64,000 nucleotides of DNA, from contig PNKY01000002.1 of NCBI GenBank assembly GCA_013822765.1, positions 62,001 through 126,000 on the forward strand, given 5' to 3'. The position numbers were made by a program, and so were the translations under genes. The notes under the pieces were generated by a model. That model was not told the origin of the DNA and made no database searches. It saw nothing but the letters and a program-made list of their open reading frames with translations. Positions within the stretch are counted from its first letter, which is position 1. Every line of letters starts with the position of its first letter. Source of the DNA: Rhodospirillum sp. (GTDB lineage: Bacteria > Pseudomonadota > Alphaproteobacteria > Dongiales > Dongiaceae). Of this stretch, positions 28,175-38,984 are shown one piece after another.

Positions 28175-30559
28175 CTAGAGTTCCGACAGTGCCTGGTCGA
28201 TCGCCGCGATGGTCATGTCCGCCTGCGCGATGCTGAAGCAGATCGGCGGGCGCAGTTTCAGGACGTTGCCGTGCGGGCCCTCGGTTGCGGTCAGCACGCC
28301 GAGGTCACGCATGCGGTTGACGACGCGCTTGGTCTCAGGCCCCGCCGGCTCAAGCGTCTTGCGGTCGCGCACCAGTTCCAGGCCGACCAGCAGGCCGCGG
28401 CCGCGCACGTCGCCGATGAACGCGTGCTTGTCCGCCAGCCGGCGCAGGCCGTCTCGGAAATGATGGCCGACGACGCGCGCATTCTCCTGCAGGCCCTCGC
28501 GCTGCAGCACGTCGAGCACGGCCATGCCGGCGGCGCACGAGACATTGTTCCCGCCGAAGGTCGAGAAGAAGATGCCCTGGTCCACCAGGGTCTGGATGAT
28601 CTCCGGCCGGGTGATCACCGCGCCCATGGGATGGCCGTTGCCGATCGGCTTGCCGAGACAGACGATGTCCGGCGTTACGTCGTGCAATGTGAAGCCCCAC
28701 ATCGCGTCGCCCTGGCGGCCGAAGCCGGATTGCACTTCGTCGGCGACGGCGAGACCGCCAACCTTGCGCACGCGCTCGTAGACGCCCTGCAGCCAACCTT
28801 TGGGTGCGTCCAGCACGCCGTTCATGAGGAGCGCGCTATCGGCGATGAAAAGCGCCGGCGCGTGACCGCCTTCTGTCAGCGACTGGATCGCGCGGTCGGT
28901 GTCGGCGGCATAGCGCGCAGCGATGTCGTTGTCGCCGCGCCGATATGGACCGCGATAGTCGTCGGGGCCGATCACCGCGCGCACATGGGGTTTGATTTGG
29001 TAGCCGACCCGGATCTCCGGAGACAGCGCCTCTACTGCCTCGGTCCAGCCGTGATAGGCGTACTCCACGATCAGCGCGCCGGTGTGCCCGGTGTAGGCCT
29101 TGGCGAGGCGCGTCGCGAGATCGACTGCCTCGCTGCCGGAATTGACGAACATGCAGGCGGTGAGGCCGGAGCCGGCCGGCATGGTCGCACTGAGGCGCTC
29201 GGCGTAGTCCAGCACCTCGTCGAACAGGTAGCGCGTGTTGGTGTTGAGGATGGCGGCTTGTCGCGCGATCGCCTCGACCACGTGCGGGTGGCAATGGCCG
29301 ACATGCGGCACGTTGTTGTAGACGTCGAGATAGCGCCGCCCCGTCACGTCATAGAGCCACGCGCCTTCGCCGCGCACCATGTGCAGCGGCTTGTCGTAGA
29401 ACATGTAGGTCTGCGGCCCCATGACCTTGCGGCGGCGCGCCAGCATTCGCTCGCGGTCGGCGTCGACCTCACTCTCGTCGATGCGCGGCGGGATGACGGA
29501 GCGCGCCGGCGCGATCGCGCGTTGGAAGGCGGCGGTGGCTTTCTCCCGCCCGATCTCTTCCAGCGCGTGCAAGGCATTCCTGCACGGCACTGCGTAGATC
29601 TCGACATAGCTCGGATCATCGGTGACCTGCTGCCGCCGTGTGGCCAGCACGGCGAGAGTCAACGCCTGGCGCGCCTGGATCAAATCGAACAGTTGCGCGA
29701 CATCCGGCCCCGTCAATGGCAGGTGCGCGTGATAGCCAGCGAGCAGTTCAGCGACTGCCTCGATCGGCCGGTCGGTCTCCATCACGGCTTCGGAGGCTGC
29801 ATTGGCTAACTCCAGCGCCAGCGGCCCATGCACCATGTCGCCGAAATCGATCAAGCCGGTGATGCGCTGCGGATGCTGCACATCGACCAGCAAATTGTGG
29901 AAGTTCATGTCGTTGTGGATGACCTGCGCGCGCAGAGCGCTCAGCCGCGGCAGGCAGTCGATAGCGAACCGATCGACGACACGCTCGGCCGCGGCGCGAT
30001 CCGCCTTATCCTCGAGCAGCGCCAGTTGCGGCCGCAGCCGCGGCGTGTGGCGTGCATCCCAGACGATCTCGCGCCCCGCCGCCGGATGGAAATAGCCGGC
30101 CAGCGCCAGATCGACCCGCGCGGCAAAGCCGCCCAGCTCGCGCAGCGGCTGCGGCGACGGCTTCGCCTCCATCAACGGTACGCCGGGCAGGAAATCCAGC
30201 ATCCAGACCGCATGGCGTCGGCCGTCCGCGTCGATCGTGTGATCAAGCTGACCGCCGCCCTTGTTGCGGATGACGCGGGGCAAGGCGAGCGTCGGACCTT
30301 CGCGCGCAATCCAGTTCAGCGCCTGGATCTGGAAATCGAGCGTCGCCTCGTCCTCGTCGGGATGCACGAGCTTCAGCACATGCTCGCGCCCGTCGCCGGC
30401 CTTCAGGTGAAAAACGCGATCACGCTCCGAATAGAATTCTTTCGCCTTCGCCGCGATGCCGTAGAGGTCGCGCGCAAGGCGTTCGGCGTCGGCCTTCGTG
30501 AAGTCGGGCCGCGTGACGTCGAGGAATTTGACCGGAGCGGTTTCTGCTGAATGAGCCAT
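28175..30559 (-). CDS. Bifunctional kinase / class III aminotransferase-type phospho-lyase fusion
   Basis: This encodes 794 residues. Residues 1-345 are an aminoglycoside-phosphotransferase-like kinase: H215-N-D217-M-N-F-H-N222 (catalytic loop, H-x-D-x-x-x-x-N) and D-F-G-D at 238-241. Residues about 365-794 are a class III PLP enzyme: N-S-G-S-E-A-V-D near 473, D-E-V-Q at 607-610 and Schiff-base K637 in [11 protein letters not shown]. In animals these are separate proteins: hydroxylysine kinase and 5-phosphohydroxylysine phospho-lyase, or ethanolamine-phosphate phospho-lyase; fused bacterial forms are known. The expected job is to phosphorylate a hydroxy-amine and then eliminate phosphate and ammonia. 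Substrate is not fixed by sequence. Confidence 0.9.
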   Translation of the reverse strand: MAHSAETAPVKFLDVTRPDFTKADAERLARDLYGIAAKAKEFYSERDRVFHLKAGDGREHVLKLVHPDEDEATLDFQIQALNWIAREGPTLALPRVIRNKGGGQLDHTIDADGRRHAVWMLDFLPGVPLMEAKPSPQPLRELGGFAARVDLALAGYFHPAAGREIVWDARHTPRLRPQLALLEDKADRAAAERVVDRFAIDCLPRLSALRAQVIHNDMNFHNLLVDVQHPQRITGLIDFGDMVHGPLALELANAASEAVMETDRPIEAVAELLAGYHAHLPLTGPDVAQLFDLIQARQALTLAVLATRRQQVTDDPSYVEIYAVPCRNALHALEEIGREKATAAFQRAIAPARSVIPPRIDESEVDADRERMLARRRKVMGPQTYMFYDKPLHMVRGEGAWLYDVTGRRYLDVYNNVPHVGHCHPHVVEAIARQAAILNTNTRYLFDEVLDYAERLSATMPAGSGLTACMFVNSGSEAVDLATRLAKAYTGHTGALIVEYAYHGWTEAVEALSPEIRVGYQIKPHVRAVIGPDDYRGPYRRGDNDIAARYAADTDRAIQSLTEGGHAPALFIADSALLMNGVLDAPKGWLQGVYERVRKVGGLAVADEVQSGFGRQGDAMWGFTLHDVTPDIVCLGKPIGNGHPMGAVITRPEIIQTLVDQGIFFSTFGGNNVSCAAGMAVLDVLQREGLQENARVVGHHFRDGLRRLADKHAFIGDVRGRGLLVGLELVRDRKTLEPAGPETKRVVNRMRDLGVLTATEGPHGNVLKLRPPICFSIAQADMTIAAIDQALSEL

Positions 30560-30632
30560 GATGCGCGAGACATAAGCGGAGAATGTCCCGGCTGTCCAGT
30601 TTCACCGGAGCAACCCCGCCATGCGGCAAGCC

Positions 30633-31712
30633 TCAGTCCCGCCGCGCGTAGCGCGCGCACGCTTGCTTCAACAGGTCATGTGGAATTGCGCTAACCGTGC
30701 GCCCTTGCCAGCCTGTCATCGTCTCCGCCGCGATCATCGCGTTCCAGATCGCCTCCTCGGTTGCTTCGGCGGCAGCCTGGAACAACGGCGTGCATTGATC
30801 CATGCCGAGCATGCGCATGTTGGTCATGGGCGACTTCAGCGGCACCGCGTTGCCGGTGGAGAAAGCGAGGAAGATGTCGCCCGACGAGTTCGATCCGAAG
30901 CCGCCGACCCAGGCGAGGCCCGTGGTTGCGCGCCGCGCCAGCCGCTGGCACTGGATGGGCAAAAGCGGCGCGTCGGTCGCCAGGATCACGATGATCGAGC
31001 CTTGATCGGCTTTCGGCTTGATCTCGCGCTCCGGCACCGGCACCACGTCGTCGGTGATCTCCAGCCCGACCGGCGCGTGGCCGCAGCGCAGCATGTTGCG
31101 CATGCCGTAGTTCGCCTGCACCAGTGCACCGACGGTCCAGCCGCCGAGCTCGGCGGGCAGCCGGCGCGAGGCGGTACCGTTGCCGCCCTTGAACTCATGG
31201 CAGATCATGCCGGTGCCACCGCCGACATTGCCTTCCGGCACGGCGCCGCCCTTCGCGCTTTCCAGCGCGGCGATCGCGTCGTCCGAGGTCACCGGGAAAT
31301 GCTCGGCATCGGACAGCCAGCCATCAAAGGTTTCGGCGGTCACCGGCAAGTGCCAGGCCAACTCGATCTTGCGCTTGCTGGCCAGTTGCACGATCGCGTC
31401 GCGCACCACGCCGACCGCGTGGGTGTTGGTGATGCAGATCGGAGAGGCAAGCAGGCCCTGCTCGGCCAGCCAGATCGTCCCAGTCATCTCGCCGTTGCCG
31501 TTGAAGGAATGGAACCCGGCCGGCAGGAAGTCCGTAAAGATGCTGGATGACGGCCAGACCGCGGTCACGCCGGAGCGCGCCACGTGCGGCTGGTCCCTGA
31601 TGATGGTGGAAACGCCGACGGTGACGCCGGCGACGTCGGTGATGGCGTTGAGTGGTCCCGCCGGCAATTGTCCCAGGTTGATCCCCAGGTCGCGTAGTCT
31701 GGCTTTTGGCAT
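30633..31712 (-). CDS. DmpA-type P1-family aminopeptidase/D-esterase
   Basis: N-terminal-nucleophile peptidase that cleaves itself into two chains and removes N-terminal residues from small peptides or D-amino-acid esters and amides. It encodes 359 residues, normal length. The opening R-L-R-D-L-G-I, N-A-I-T-D-V-A-G-V-T-V-G, N-V-G-G-G-T-G-M-I, G-S-I-I-V-I-L-A-T-D-A-P-L (self-cleavage expected at G238/S239 with Ser as nucleophile, from recall of DmpA) and G-S-N-S-S-G-D-I-F-L-A-F-S-T are all family marks. It has no signal peptide. It is 73 bp upstream of the fusion-enzyme gene and 28 bp downstream of ygfZ on the same strand, so co-transcription is plausible. Confidence 0.9.
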   Translation of the reverse strand: MPKARLRDLGINLGQLPAGPLNAITDVAGVTVGVSTIIRDQPHVARSGVTAVWPSSSIFTDFLPAGFHSFNGNGEMTGTIWLAEQGLLASPICITNTHAVGVVRDAIVQLASKRKIELAWHLPVTAETFDGWLSDAEHFPVTSDDAIAALESAKGGAVPEGNVGGGTGMICHEFKGGNGTASRRLPAELGGWTVGALVQANYGMRNMLRCGHAPVGLEITDDVVPVPEREIKPKADQGSIIVILATDAPLLPIQCQRLARRATTGLAWVGGFGSNSSGDIFLAFSTGNAVPLKSPMTNMRMLGMDQCTPLFQAAAEATEEAIWNAMIAAETMTGWQGRTVSAIPHDLLKQACARYARRD

Positions 31713-31740
31713 GATGATTCGTCCGCTGCGAAGGCGGCGA

Positions 31741-32667
31741 TTATGCCTTGGCCTCGTCGAGCTCGGGAAGCCTCATCCACCCGGGGATGGCGGGCGACAG
31801 CCTGGCGGTGCCGGCGTGGAAGGTCGGGGCCGCGTTGCCGGCCAGCGCCTCGAGCCGCACCATGGCAAGACCGAGCGTTCCATCGGCGCTGGCGCTGCGC
31901 ATCTCGCCCAGCTCCTGGTCGCCCAGCATCAGCGGCGTGCCGGGGGCGGGCGCGCCGCCCTCGATCCGGACCGGCAGCAGGCGCTTGCGCACTAGGCCGC
32001 GATAGCGCGTGCGGGCGGTCAGCTCCTGGCCCATGTAGCAGCCCTTCTGCCAGTCGATGGCATTGAGCTCGTCGAAGCCGTTCTCCAGCAGGATGGATTT
32101 CTCAGGGGTCAGGTCGCGCGTCGCATCGGGCACACCGAGCGCGATGCGACGCTGGTGATAAGCCGCCCCGTCGGCGTCCTCGGTGGCGTTCAGCCCGGTG
32201 AGCGCCGAGTGCGCCGTCGCGCGCGGCAGGATCAGGCGAACGCCAAGATCCGGCAGGCGGGGGTCGACATAGACCACGCCGCCGCCAAGGGCCGTTGCGC
32301 TACCGGCCTCGCCGCCGAGCCCGACCGCCGCGGCGGCGCCATCGCCGAACAGCACGGCGCCACACCAATCCGCATCGGCATCGGCGATGGCGACCTTCGA
32401 GCGCAACCGATACATCGATAGGCGCTTGACGAGGTCGGCCCGGCGCGGCGCAGCGCAATCCACCAGGTAGCGCCCGTCCTGCTCCGCGATGAACAGGTCG
32501 AACAGGAACCGGCCCTGCGCGGTCAGCAGTGTTGCATAGATCGCCCGGTCCGGCGCGATCTTGGCCGTGTCGTTGGAGACCAGGCCCTGCAGGAAGGCCT
32601 GGCGATCATCGCCCGAAACCGCGATCACGGCGCGGTCCGGCGGCAGGTGGTAGCGCAGGCCGGTCAT
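31741..32667 (-). CDS. ygfZ: YgfZ/GcvT-domain folate-binding protein
   Basis: This encodes 308 residues. YgfZ proteins bind tetrahydrofolate and help repair or assemble certain Fe-S enzymes. The signature K-G-C-Y-M-G-Q-E with its conserved cysteine is present after residue 200, preceded by D-L-T-P-E-K-S-I-L-L-E-N. The start is M-T-G-L-R-Y-H-L at ATG 32667; the frame stays open upstream to 33210, but that part overlaps the divergent TIGR02444 gene and has no coding character. The first 90 residues match the GcvT-like fold (R-A-V-I-A-V-S-G-D-D-R-Q-A-F-L-Q-G-L-V-S-N-D). It heads the minus-strand group running down to the CMD gene. Confidence 0.93.
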   Translation of the reverse strand: MTGLRYHLPPDRAVIAVSGDDRQAFLQGLVSNDTAKIAPDRAIYATLLTAQGRFLFDLFIAEQDGRYLVDCAAPRRADLVKRLSMYRLRSKVAIADADADWCGAVLFGDGAAAAVGLGGEAGSATALGGGVVYVDPRLPDLGVRLILPRATAHSALTGLNATEDADGAAYHQRRIALGVPDATRDLTPEKSILLENGFDELNAIDWQKGCYMGQELTARTRYRGLVRKRLLPVRIEGGAPAPGTPLMLGDQELGEMRSASADGTLGLAMVRLEALAGNAAPTFHAGTARLSPAIPGWMRLPELDEAKA

Positions 32668-32868
32668 GGTTCGCCTTCGTTCCTGATTCGATATACTTCG
32701 ACTCGGCCGCGTAAAACCCTCGACAAAGACTGCGGCCTGGCAATAAATCTCGGCAACTGGTCCCGGATTTGCAACCATGCTAGTGGGAGGGGCAAAATGG
32801 CCTCGAGAACCGCGACTGCCGAGGGCGACCACGGGCGCCGCCATACCAGCAACAGGGAGTTTCCCGAT

Positions 32869-33390
32869 ATGACGACGCTTTCGGCTGAGGATTTCTGGAC
32901 CTTCAGCCTGGACTTCTATGGCAAGCAGAACGTCGCCAAGGCGTGCCTTTCGCTGCAGGACCGCCGCGACGCCGACGTCAACCTGCTGCTGCTGGCCGCC
33001 TATCTCGCCAACAAGGGCCATGTGCTGGACGATACCCACTTGTCGATCGCCGATGGCATGACCGCCGGCTGGCGGGCTGCTGTCCTCCTGCAGCTGCGCC
33101 AGGTGCGCCGCCGCCTGCCCAAGTTTGCCGAGGAGGTCCCCGAGGAAGACCGCAAGAACGTCAAGGAGAAGATCCTGGAGGCGGAGCTGGCGGCTGAGCA
33201 GGTGGCCCATCGCCTGATCTTCAAGCGCTTGGACGACGCCCCGATGCCGACCGATGGCGGCAGCGTCAAGGACCGCGCGGAAAAGAACTTGAAGCTCTAT
33301 CTGCGCCGCCTAGTGACCCAGGGCGGCGGCCCAGGCGCGCCGGACGAGCGCGACTTCGGCGACGTTAGTTCGATCGTGGCGGCGCTCTAA
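32869..33390 (+). CDS. TIGR02444 family protein (DUF2390)
   Basis: This encodes 173 residues. ATG 32869 is nine bases after AGGGAG (32854-32859). Characteristic blocks: D-F-W-T-F-S-L-D-F-Y, V-A-K-A-C-L-S-L-Q-D-R-R-D-A-D-V-N-L-L-L-L-A-A-Y-L-A and W-R-A-A-V-L-L-Q-L-R-Q-V-R-R-R-L-K. It is predicted to be helical and cytosolic, and no function has been established for the family. The gene is divergent from ygfZ with about 200 bp between the starts, which should hold both promoters; no box is obvious. Confidence 0.88.
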   Translation: MTTLSAEDFWTFSLDFYGKQNVAKACLSLQDRRDADVNLLLLAAYLANKGHVLDDTHLSIADGMTAGWRAAVLLQLRQVRRRLPKFAEEVPEEDRKNVKEKILEAELAAEQVAHRLIFKRLDDAPMPTDGGSVKDRAEKNLKLYLRRLVTQGGGPGAPDERDFGDVSSIVAAL

Positions 33391-33428
33391 GCGCCACCGC
33401 GCGCTGCTTCGACATATCCCGCACGCTG

Positions 33429-33452
33429 TCCCTCTCCCTCAAGGGGAGAGGG
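33429..33452. repeat. Short dispersed-type palindrome (CCCTCTCCC)
   Basis: CCCTCTCCC-TCAA-GGGGAGAGGG between the convergent TIGR02444 and ubiX genes. This motif is a common intergenic palindrome in high-GC proteobacteria. It has no T-run and could serve as a bidirectional stem for both genes. Confidence 0.45.
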
Positions 33453-33481
33453 GGACGCTGTCAGCGCCCGGGTGACAGGGC

Positions 33482-34111
33482 TTAAGTGCTCTTCTTCGAG
33501 CCCGGACGCTTCTTGCCGTCCTCGCCCCAGCGTTTCGCGCCTTCTAGGTGGATGCCGTAGAGGTCGAGCACGCGGGCGAGATTCTGGTCGATCACGTCGC
33601 CGAGGCTCTTGGGCTCGGCGTACATCGCCGGCACCGGCGGCGCGATCACGCCCCCCATCTCGGTCACCGCCAGCATGTTCTTGAGATGCCCGGCGTGCAG
33701 CGGCGTCTCGCGCACCATCAGCACCAGGCGGCGACGCTCCTTCAGCGTCACGTCGGCGGCGCGCGAAAGCAGGGTGGTGGTGACCCCGCTCGCGATCTCC
33801 GCCAGGCTCTTCACCGAGCAGGGGGCGACGATCATGCCAAGGGTGAGATAGGAGCCGCTCGAGATCGGCGCCGCCATGTCGTCGATGTCGTGGCAGTGGT
33901 CGGCGAGCGCCTTCACGTCCTTGACCTTGTGGTTGGTCTCGTACGCCAGCGTGACCTCGGCGGAGCGCGACATGACGAGGTGCGTTTCGATCACCGTGTC
34001 GCGCAGCAGTTCGAGCAGGCGCACGCCGAAAACGACTCCCGACGCGCCGGAGAGTCCGACGATGAGTCGCGCTGGCTGAGGCTTGTGAGTCGGGCCGGAA
34101 ATCGGCGCCAT
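33482..34111 (-). CDS. ubiX: Flavin prenyltransferase
   Basis: Joins dimethylallyl phosphate to reduced FMN to make the prenylated flavin needed by UbiD decarboxylases, for example in ubiquinone synthesis; cytosolic, dodecameric. It encodes 209 residues. Visible marks: V-G-L-S-G-A-S-G-V-V-F-G (flavin phosphate site), H-L-V-M-S-R-S-A, A-A-P-I-S-S-G-S-Y, M-I-V-A-P-C-S-V-K-S-L-A, R-R-L-V-L-M-V-R-E-T-P-L-H and the ending I-D-Q-N-L-A-R-V-L-D-L. The C-terminal tail is basic and slightly longer than usual (K-K-R-P-G-S-K-K-S-T). ubiD is not in the window. Confidence 0.95.
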   Translation of the reverse strand: MAPISGPTHKPQPARLIVGLSGASGVVFGVRLLELLRDTVIETHLVMSRSAEVTLAYETNHKVKDVKALADHCHDIDDMAAPISSGSYLTLGMIVAPCSVKSLAEIASGVTTTLLSRAADVTLKERRRLVLMVRETPLHAGHLKNMLAVTEMGGVIAPPVPAMYAEPKSLGDVIDQNLARVLDLYGIHLEGAKRWGEDGKKRPGSKKST

Positions 34112-34302
34112 TTAGGTCAATCCTGCTGCTGCATTAACCGGTAATCTTAGGTCTTTTTCGTGCGTGCGATGGTTCGTCCGTTTACTCCGATGGCCGATGG
34201 GAGTAGCATGACCGCATCAAATTCGGTTGATCATTTTTCGAGGATTTTGCCCGAGAAATGCACCACATGCCCCTCAATCGCCCAGAGAAAAGGAGATAGC
34301 CC

Positions 34303-34476
34303 ATGGCAGTCGCCTCGCATCAGGAATCCCTCAAGGCGAAGCACGCGGACCTAGACGCGCAGATCGCCGAAGAGGAGCGGAGACCGCACCCCGATGACGT
34401 GGTGATCCATCACCTTAAGAAGATGAAACTGAGGATCAAAGACGAACTGATGCAACACATGACGCACGCCGAATAG
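34303..34476 (+). CDS. DUF465/YdcH-family small protein
   Basis: This encodes 57 residues: M-A-V-A-S-H-Q-E-S-L-K-A-K-H-A-D-L-D-A-Q-I, then E-E-E-R-R-P-H-P-D-D, and L-K-K-M-K-L-R-I-K-D-E-L. The R-P-x-P-D followed by L-K-K-x-K-L-x-I-K-D is the DUF465 (YdcH) signature; the protein should be a short helical hairpin. AGGAG at 34291-34295 is seven bases before ATG 34303. Genes of this size are often missed by automatic calling. It is the last gene before the leuA leader region. The family's role is unknown. Confidence 0.88.
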   Translation: MAVASHQESLKAKHADLDAQIAEEERRPHPDDVVIHHLKKMKLRIKDELMQHMTHAE

Positions 34477-34546
34477 GCGCGTCTGACAGTTTCGCCGCCG
34501 GGACCTGAACGGACCGACGACGCACCCCGGCGCTGCCAGCGTCGGA

Positions 34547-34584
34547 AACAGCCCTCCCCGAGGCCAGCCCTCCGGAGGGCTGTT
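34547..34584 (+). terminator. Candidate terminator hairpin after the DUF465 gene
   Basis: The perfect palindrome CAGCCCTCCGGAGGGCTG (34565-34582) can instead pair as an 11 bp outer stem, AACAGCCCTCC (34547-34557) with GGAGGGCTGTT (34574-34584). Only a weak T-rich tail (TTGCATTG) follows, so termination strength is uncertain. Confidence 0.45.
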
Positions 34585-34649
34585 GCATTGTGGGCATGGT
34601 GCCGTCCCTGGGCTTGACCCTCCGCTGTGTCGTCGGTAGGGTCCGACTT

Positions 34650-34697
34650 ATGCACAGCTTGGCCCTTACCCTGCGACTTACCGCCCCGGCGCTTTAA
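34650..34697 (+). CDS. leuA leader peptide (leucine attenuator)
   Basis: A 15-codon frame, MHSLALTLRLTAPAL, starts at ATG 34650, eight bases after AGGG (34638-34641), and stops at TAA 34695-34697. Five of 15 codons are leucine (TTG, CTT, CTG, CTT, CTT), four of them in an alternating run at positions 4, 6, 8 and 10. It lies 294 bp upstream of leuA on the same strand and is followed at once by mutually exclusive pairings (34682-34727). This is the architecture of an amino-acid-responsive attenuator. No other protein of this sequence is expected to function on its own. Confidence 0.75.
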   Translation: MHSLALTLRLTAPAL

Positions 34698-34727
34698 GAG
34701 CGTCGGCCTTGGGGCGTCACGCCCCAA
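34682..34727 (+). promoter_or_regulatory. Attenuator stems of the leuA leader
   Basis: Segment A, CGCCCC (34682-34687), lies in the last leader codons. Segment B, GGGGCG (34711-34716), follows the stop. Segment C, CGCCCC (34720-34725), completes TTGGGGCG-TCA-CGCCCCAA (34709-34727). B can pair with A or C, not both. A ribosome stalled at the leucine codons leaves A free (A:B); a ribosome at the stop covers A (B:C). B:C has no T-run, so the off signal could be Rho-dependent or act with a later structure. Confidence 0.6.
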
Positions 34728-36688
<1,961 letters not shown>

Positions 36689-36772
36689 GAGTCCGGTCGG
36701 CGGTACTGACCCGAATCCACCGTCGGCCTTGACCCCGGCGCGCAATCGCGAGAGGAGTAGAGCGGGGATGGT

Positions 36773-36793
36773 GGCTCGCGTTCTGCGCGAGCC
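36773..36793 (+). terminator. Candidate leuA hairpin
   Basis: GGCTCGCG-TTCTG-CGCGAGCC is a perfect 8 bp stem 85 bp after the leuA stop and 30 bp before the next gene. There is no T-run after it, so it may be a weak terminator or a transcript-stabilising stem. Confidence 0.4.
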
Positions 36794-36822
36794 GCAGATT
36801 GCGCGTGATCGGGGAAGGGGCC

Positions 36823-37854
36823 GTGAACGACGCCACCCGGGCGGCACAACCAGCGCATTCTCCGGCGACCCTGCGTCTGCCGGTCGCGTTTGACTATCCG
36901 CGTGGCGGCATCCTGGGTCGCACGGCGATCGGTGTTGCGTTGCTGGCGCTTGGTGCGGCGATGCTGCTGGAAGCCGGCATTCTCGGGATCGCCGGAGGCG
37001 CGATCGTGGGCGTGCTCGGCGCCGTCGCCGCGGTCAGCAATCTCTCTGCGCTGCTGGATCCTGACCGGCGCAAGATCGTGCTCGACGAGGATGGCGTCGA
37101 GATCCGCTACGGGCTCTCGCGCCGCCAATATCCCTTCCTGGAATATTCGGACTATCGCATTTCGCGTCTCGGGGTGCGGCGCTTCCTGACCGCGCTGCCG
37201 GTCGAGGTCGAGCGGAGGCTCGGCAGGCAGGAGCGGGTGCGGGTCACGCTCCATGATCGGCCGGCGTTCCTGACACCGATGCCGATGCTCGGCGCCGGTG
37301 CGCCGGCGACCTTGCTCGAATGGCAGGCCACGCTGAACGAGCTACGCCGCGCGGCGCTCGCCGCCGCCGGCGTATCGCTCGAGGCCGAGGCGCGGGCGCA
37401 GCGTGCGGAGGAAGCGCGCCACACCGCCATCTGGCGCGCGCGCGAGCAGGCCGGTATGCGGCCATCGCGCCTGTCGCGCGCCGGATATACGCGCGGTCGC
37501 TTTGTTCTGACGCTGGCGTTCTTCGCGCTGCTGATCGCGCCGATCGCATTCACGACGGCGGTTCAGCACGGCGCGATTGCGGTCTGCGGCGCGGCGAGCG
37601 CGTCCGGCTGCCTTAACATCGAACCGGGATTGCAGGTCGTCGTGATGATCGGAGGGCCGGCGCTCGCGGTTCTCGTCTTCATGATCGGCAACGCCTGGAT
37701 GGCGATGCGGCGCGCGCACGACCTCGACGAGGACATCGGCTTCTGGCGCGCGGCCACCGCGTCGTTGGAGCGTCATGGCGCGCTGCGGCGCCGGCTCGCC
37801 GGCGAGGACGGAACACCGGGCACCAACCGCTTCGGCCCGGCCACCGGCGCCTAG
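36823..37854 (+). CDS. Integral membrane protein of unknown function
   Basis: This encodes 343 residues. GTG 36823 is used because GGGGA sits seven bases before it; a TTG at 36799 is an alternative. Hydrophobic segments lie near 31-52 (R-T-A-I-G-V-A-L-L-A-L-G-A-A-M-L-L) and 53-75, then a cytoplasmic region with a PH-like beta pattern (K-I-V-L-D-E-D-G-V-E-I-R-Y-G), a charged helical stretch rich in alanine and arginine (A-E-A-R-A-Q-R-A-E-E-A-R), and two further helices (F-V-L-T-L-A-F-F-A-L-L-I-A-P and V-V-V-M-I-G-G-P-A-L-A-V-L-V-F). A pair of cysteines sits between the last two. I do not recognise the family. Confidence 0.75.
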   Translation: MNDATRAAQPAHSPATLRLPVAFDYPRGGILGRTAIGVALLALGAAMLLEAGILGIAGGAIVGVLGAVAAVSNLSALLDPDRRKIVLDEDGVEIRYGLSRRQYPFLEYSDYRISRLGVRRFLTALPVEVERRLGRQERVRVTLHDRPAFLTPMPMLGAGAPATLLEWQATLNELRRAALAAAGVSLEAEARAQRAEEARHTAIWRAREQAGMRPSRLSRAGYTRGRFVLTLAFFALLIAPIAFTTAVQHGAIAVCGAASASGCLNIEPGLQVVVMIGGPALAVLVFMIGNAWMAMRRAHDLDEDIGFWRAATASLERHGALRRRLAGEDGTPGTNRFGPATGA

Positions 37855-37982
37855 AGCGGAATACAGCTCTTACTCCCAAACATTTGAGTCAAAGTCGTCT
37901 CGAATACCCGAAATGGCGCGCCGAGGCCGCGCCCGCTATGATGAATGCAAAGGGACGGTTCGTAAACCTTAAGGGGATCCGA

Positions 37983-38564
37983 ATGCGTAACCTGGCGCTG
38001 TCATCCAATGCCTCGTTCGACACAGTCGCGCTGCGCTGGTCGAAGAGCGATCTGCCGATCACGCTGCAGTGGCGCAGCACCCTATGGCGCTTCATCGTGC
38101 CGCCGCTGTGGGCGCTCGGCTGGGCGTTCTGGATCTGGGTGCTGAGCGTCGAGACGCCGGGCCAGAGCGCGGCGGCATACGCGCTGCTCTTCATCAGCAT
38201 TCCACTGCTGCTGGCGGCCTCGGCCGCCTGGTGGGTCGGACAGCTGCTCCACAAGCGCCACGCCGGAACCATCGTCATCAACGACGACTATCTCGAATGG
38301 GAGTTCGAGATGGGTTCGACGGTCGAGATGCTGGCCGAATGCGGCCAGTTTGCGCTGCTCGGCAAGCACAACTTCGATGCGCGGATCGAGTGGGATATGA
38401 TCGCCGGCGATCATGCCACGGAAGGCTTGTCGCGCTGGCTCAAAAAGCTGGTCAAGGCCGACAACACGCTCTATGCGCGCGACTTGGGTCTTGATCGCAA
38501 CGACCTGGACAGCTTATGCAAGCTGCTGAACGAGCTTCGCGACGAGGCCAAGGCGCAGCGCTGA
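37983..38564 (+). CDS. Two-helix membrane protein of unknown function
   Basis: This encodes 193 residues. AAGGGG at 37971-37976 supports ATG 37983; earlier in-frame ATGs at 37938 and 37941 lack a site. Two hydrophobic segments at roughly 38-58 (W-R-F-I-V-P-P-L-W-A-L-G-W-A-F-W-I-W) and 67-88 (A-Y-A-L-L-F-I-S-I-P-L-L-L-A-A) form a hairpin, followed by a soluble part with T-I-V-I-N-D-D-Y-L-E-W-E-F-E-M-G that resembles the bacterial PH-like strand pattern also seen in the preceding gene. The soluble C-terminus ends in charged helices. Function is unknown; it may form a unit with its upstream neighbour. Confidence 0.72.
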   Translation: MRNLALSSNASFDTVALRWSKSDLPITLQWRSTLWRFIVPPLWALGWAFWIWVLSVETPGQSAAAYALLFISIPLLLAASAAWWVGQLLHKRHAGTIVINDDYLEWEFEMGSTVEMLAECGQFALLGKHNFDARIEWDMIAGDHATEGLSRWLKKLVKADNTLYARDLGLDRNDLDSLCKLLNELRDEAKAQR

Positions 38565-38593
38565 CCGCCTCCTCGCGTTTTCGGGGAGGCAGC

Positions 38594-38866
38594 ATGCTGT
38601 TCATGATCATCGAGCATTTCCACGGCAACAATCCGAAGCCGCTCTACAAGCGCTTCCAGGAAAAGGGCCGCATGATGCCCGAGGGGCTGAAATATGTCGG
38701 CTCCTGGATCGAGGCCAATTTCGGCCGCTGCTTCCAGCTGATGGAATGCGACAACCCCAGCGCGATCCAGGAATGGGTGCTGGTGTGGGGCGACCTGTGC
38801 GATTTCGAGGTCGTGCCGGTGGTGCCGTCAAAGGAGACGGCGGAGCTGGTGAATAGATATATCTAG
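38594..38866 (+). CDS. DUF3303-like protein
   Basis: This encodes 90 residues: M-L-F-M-I-I-E-H-F-H-G-N-N-P-K-P-L-Y-K-R-F, then Y-V-G-S-W-I-E-A-N-F-G-R-C-F-Q-L-M-E-C-D and W-V-L-V-W-G-D-L-C-D-F-E-V-V-P-V-V. The early I-E-x-F, the central S-W-x-x-x-x-x-x-R-C-F-Q-L-M-E and the C-terminal F-E-V-V-P-V-V are the marks of DUF3303, a dimeric alpha-beta barrel-like small protein. GGGGAGG at 38583-38589 precedes ATG 38594. It is 30 bp after the membrane-protein gene. No role is known. Confidence 0.82.
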   Translation: MLFMIIEHFHGNNPKPLYKRFQEKGRMMPEGLKYVGSWIEANFGRCFQLMECDNPSAIQEWVLVWGDLCDFEVVPVVPSKETAELVNRYI

Positions 38867-38984
38867 CCGATGCCGGTGAGCTGGTAGCGCCGGGGTGACT
38901 TGGACCACCGACACAGGGGACGCGCTTCCCCCGCTCGAGAGCCCCAGCCTTGCCATCACGTGCTCAGCCCGGCATAGCTAGTTT

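Noticed and set aside
32668-33210. N-terminal extension of ygfZ on the minus strand
   Set aside because: The frame stays open but overlaps the divergent TIGR02444 gene, and YgfZ homology begins at M-T-G-L (32667).
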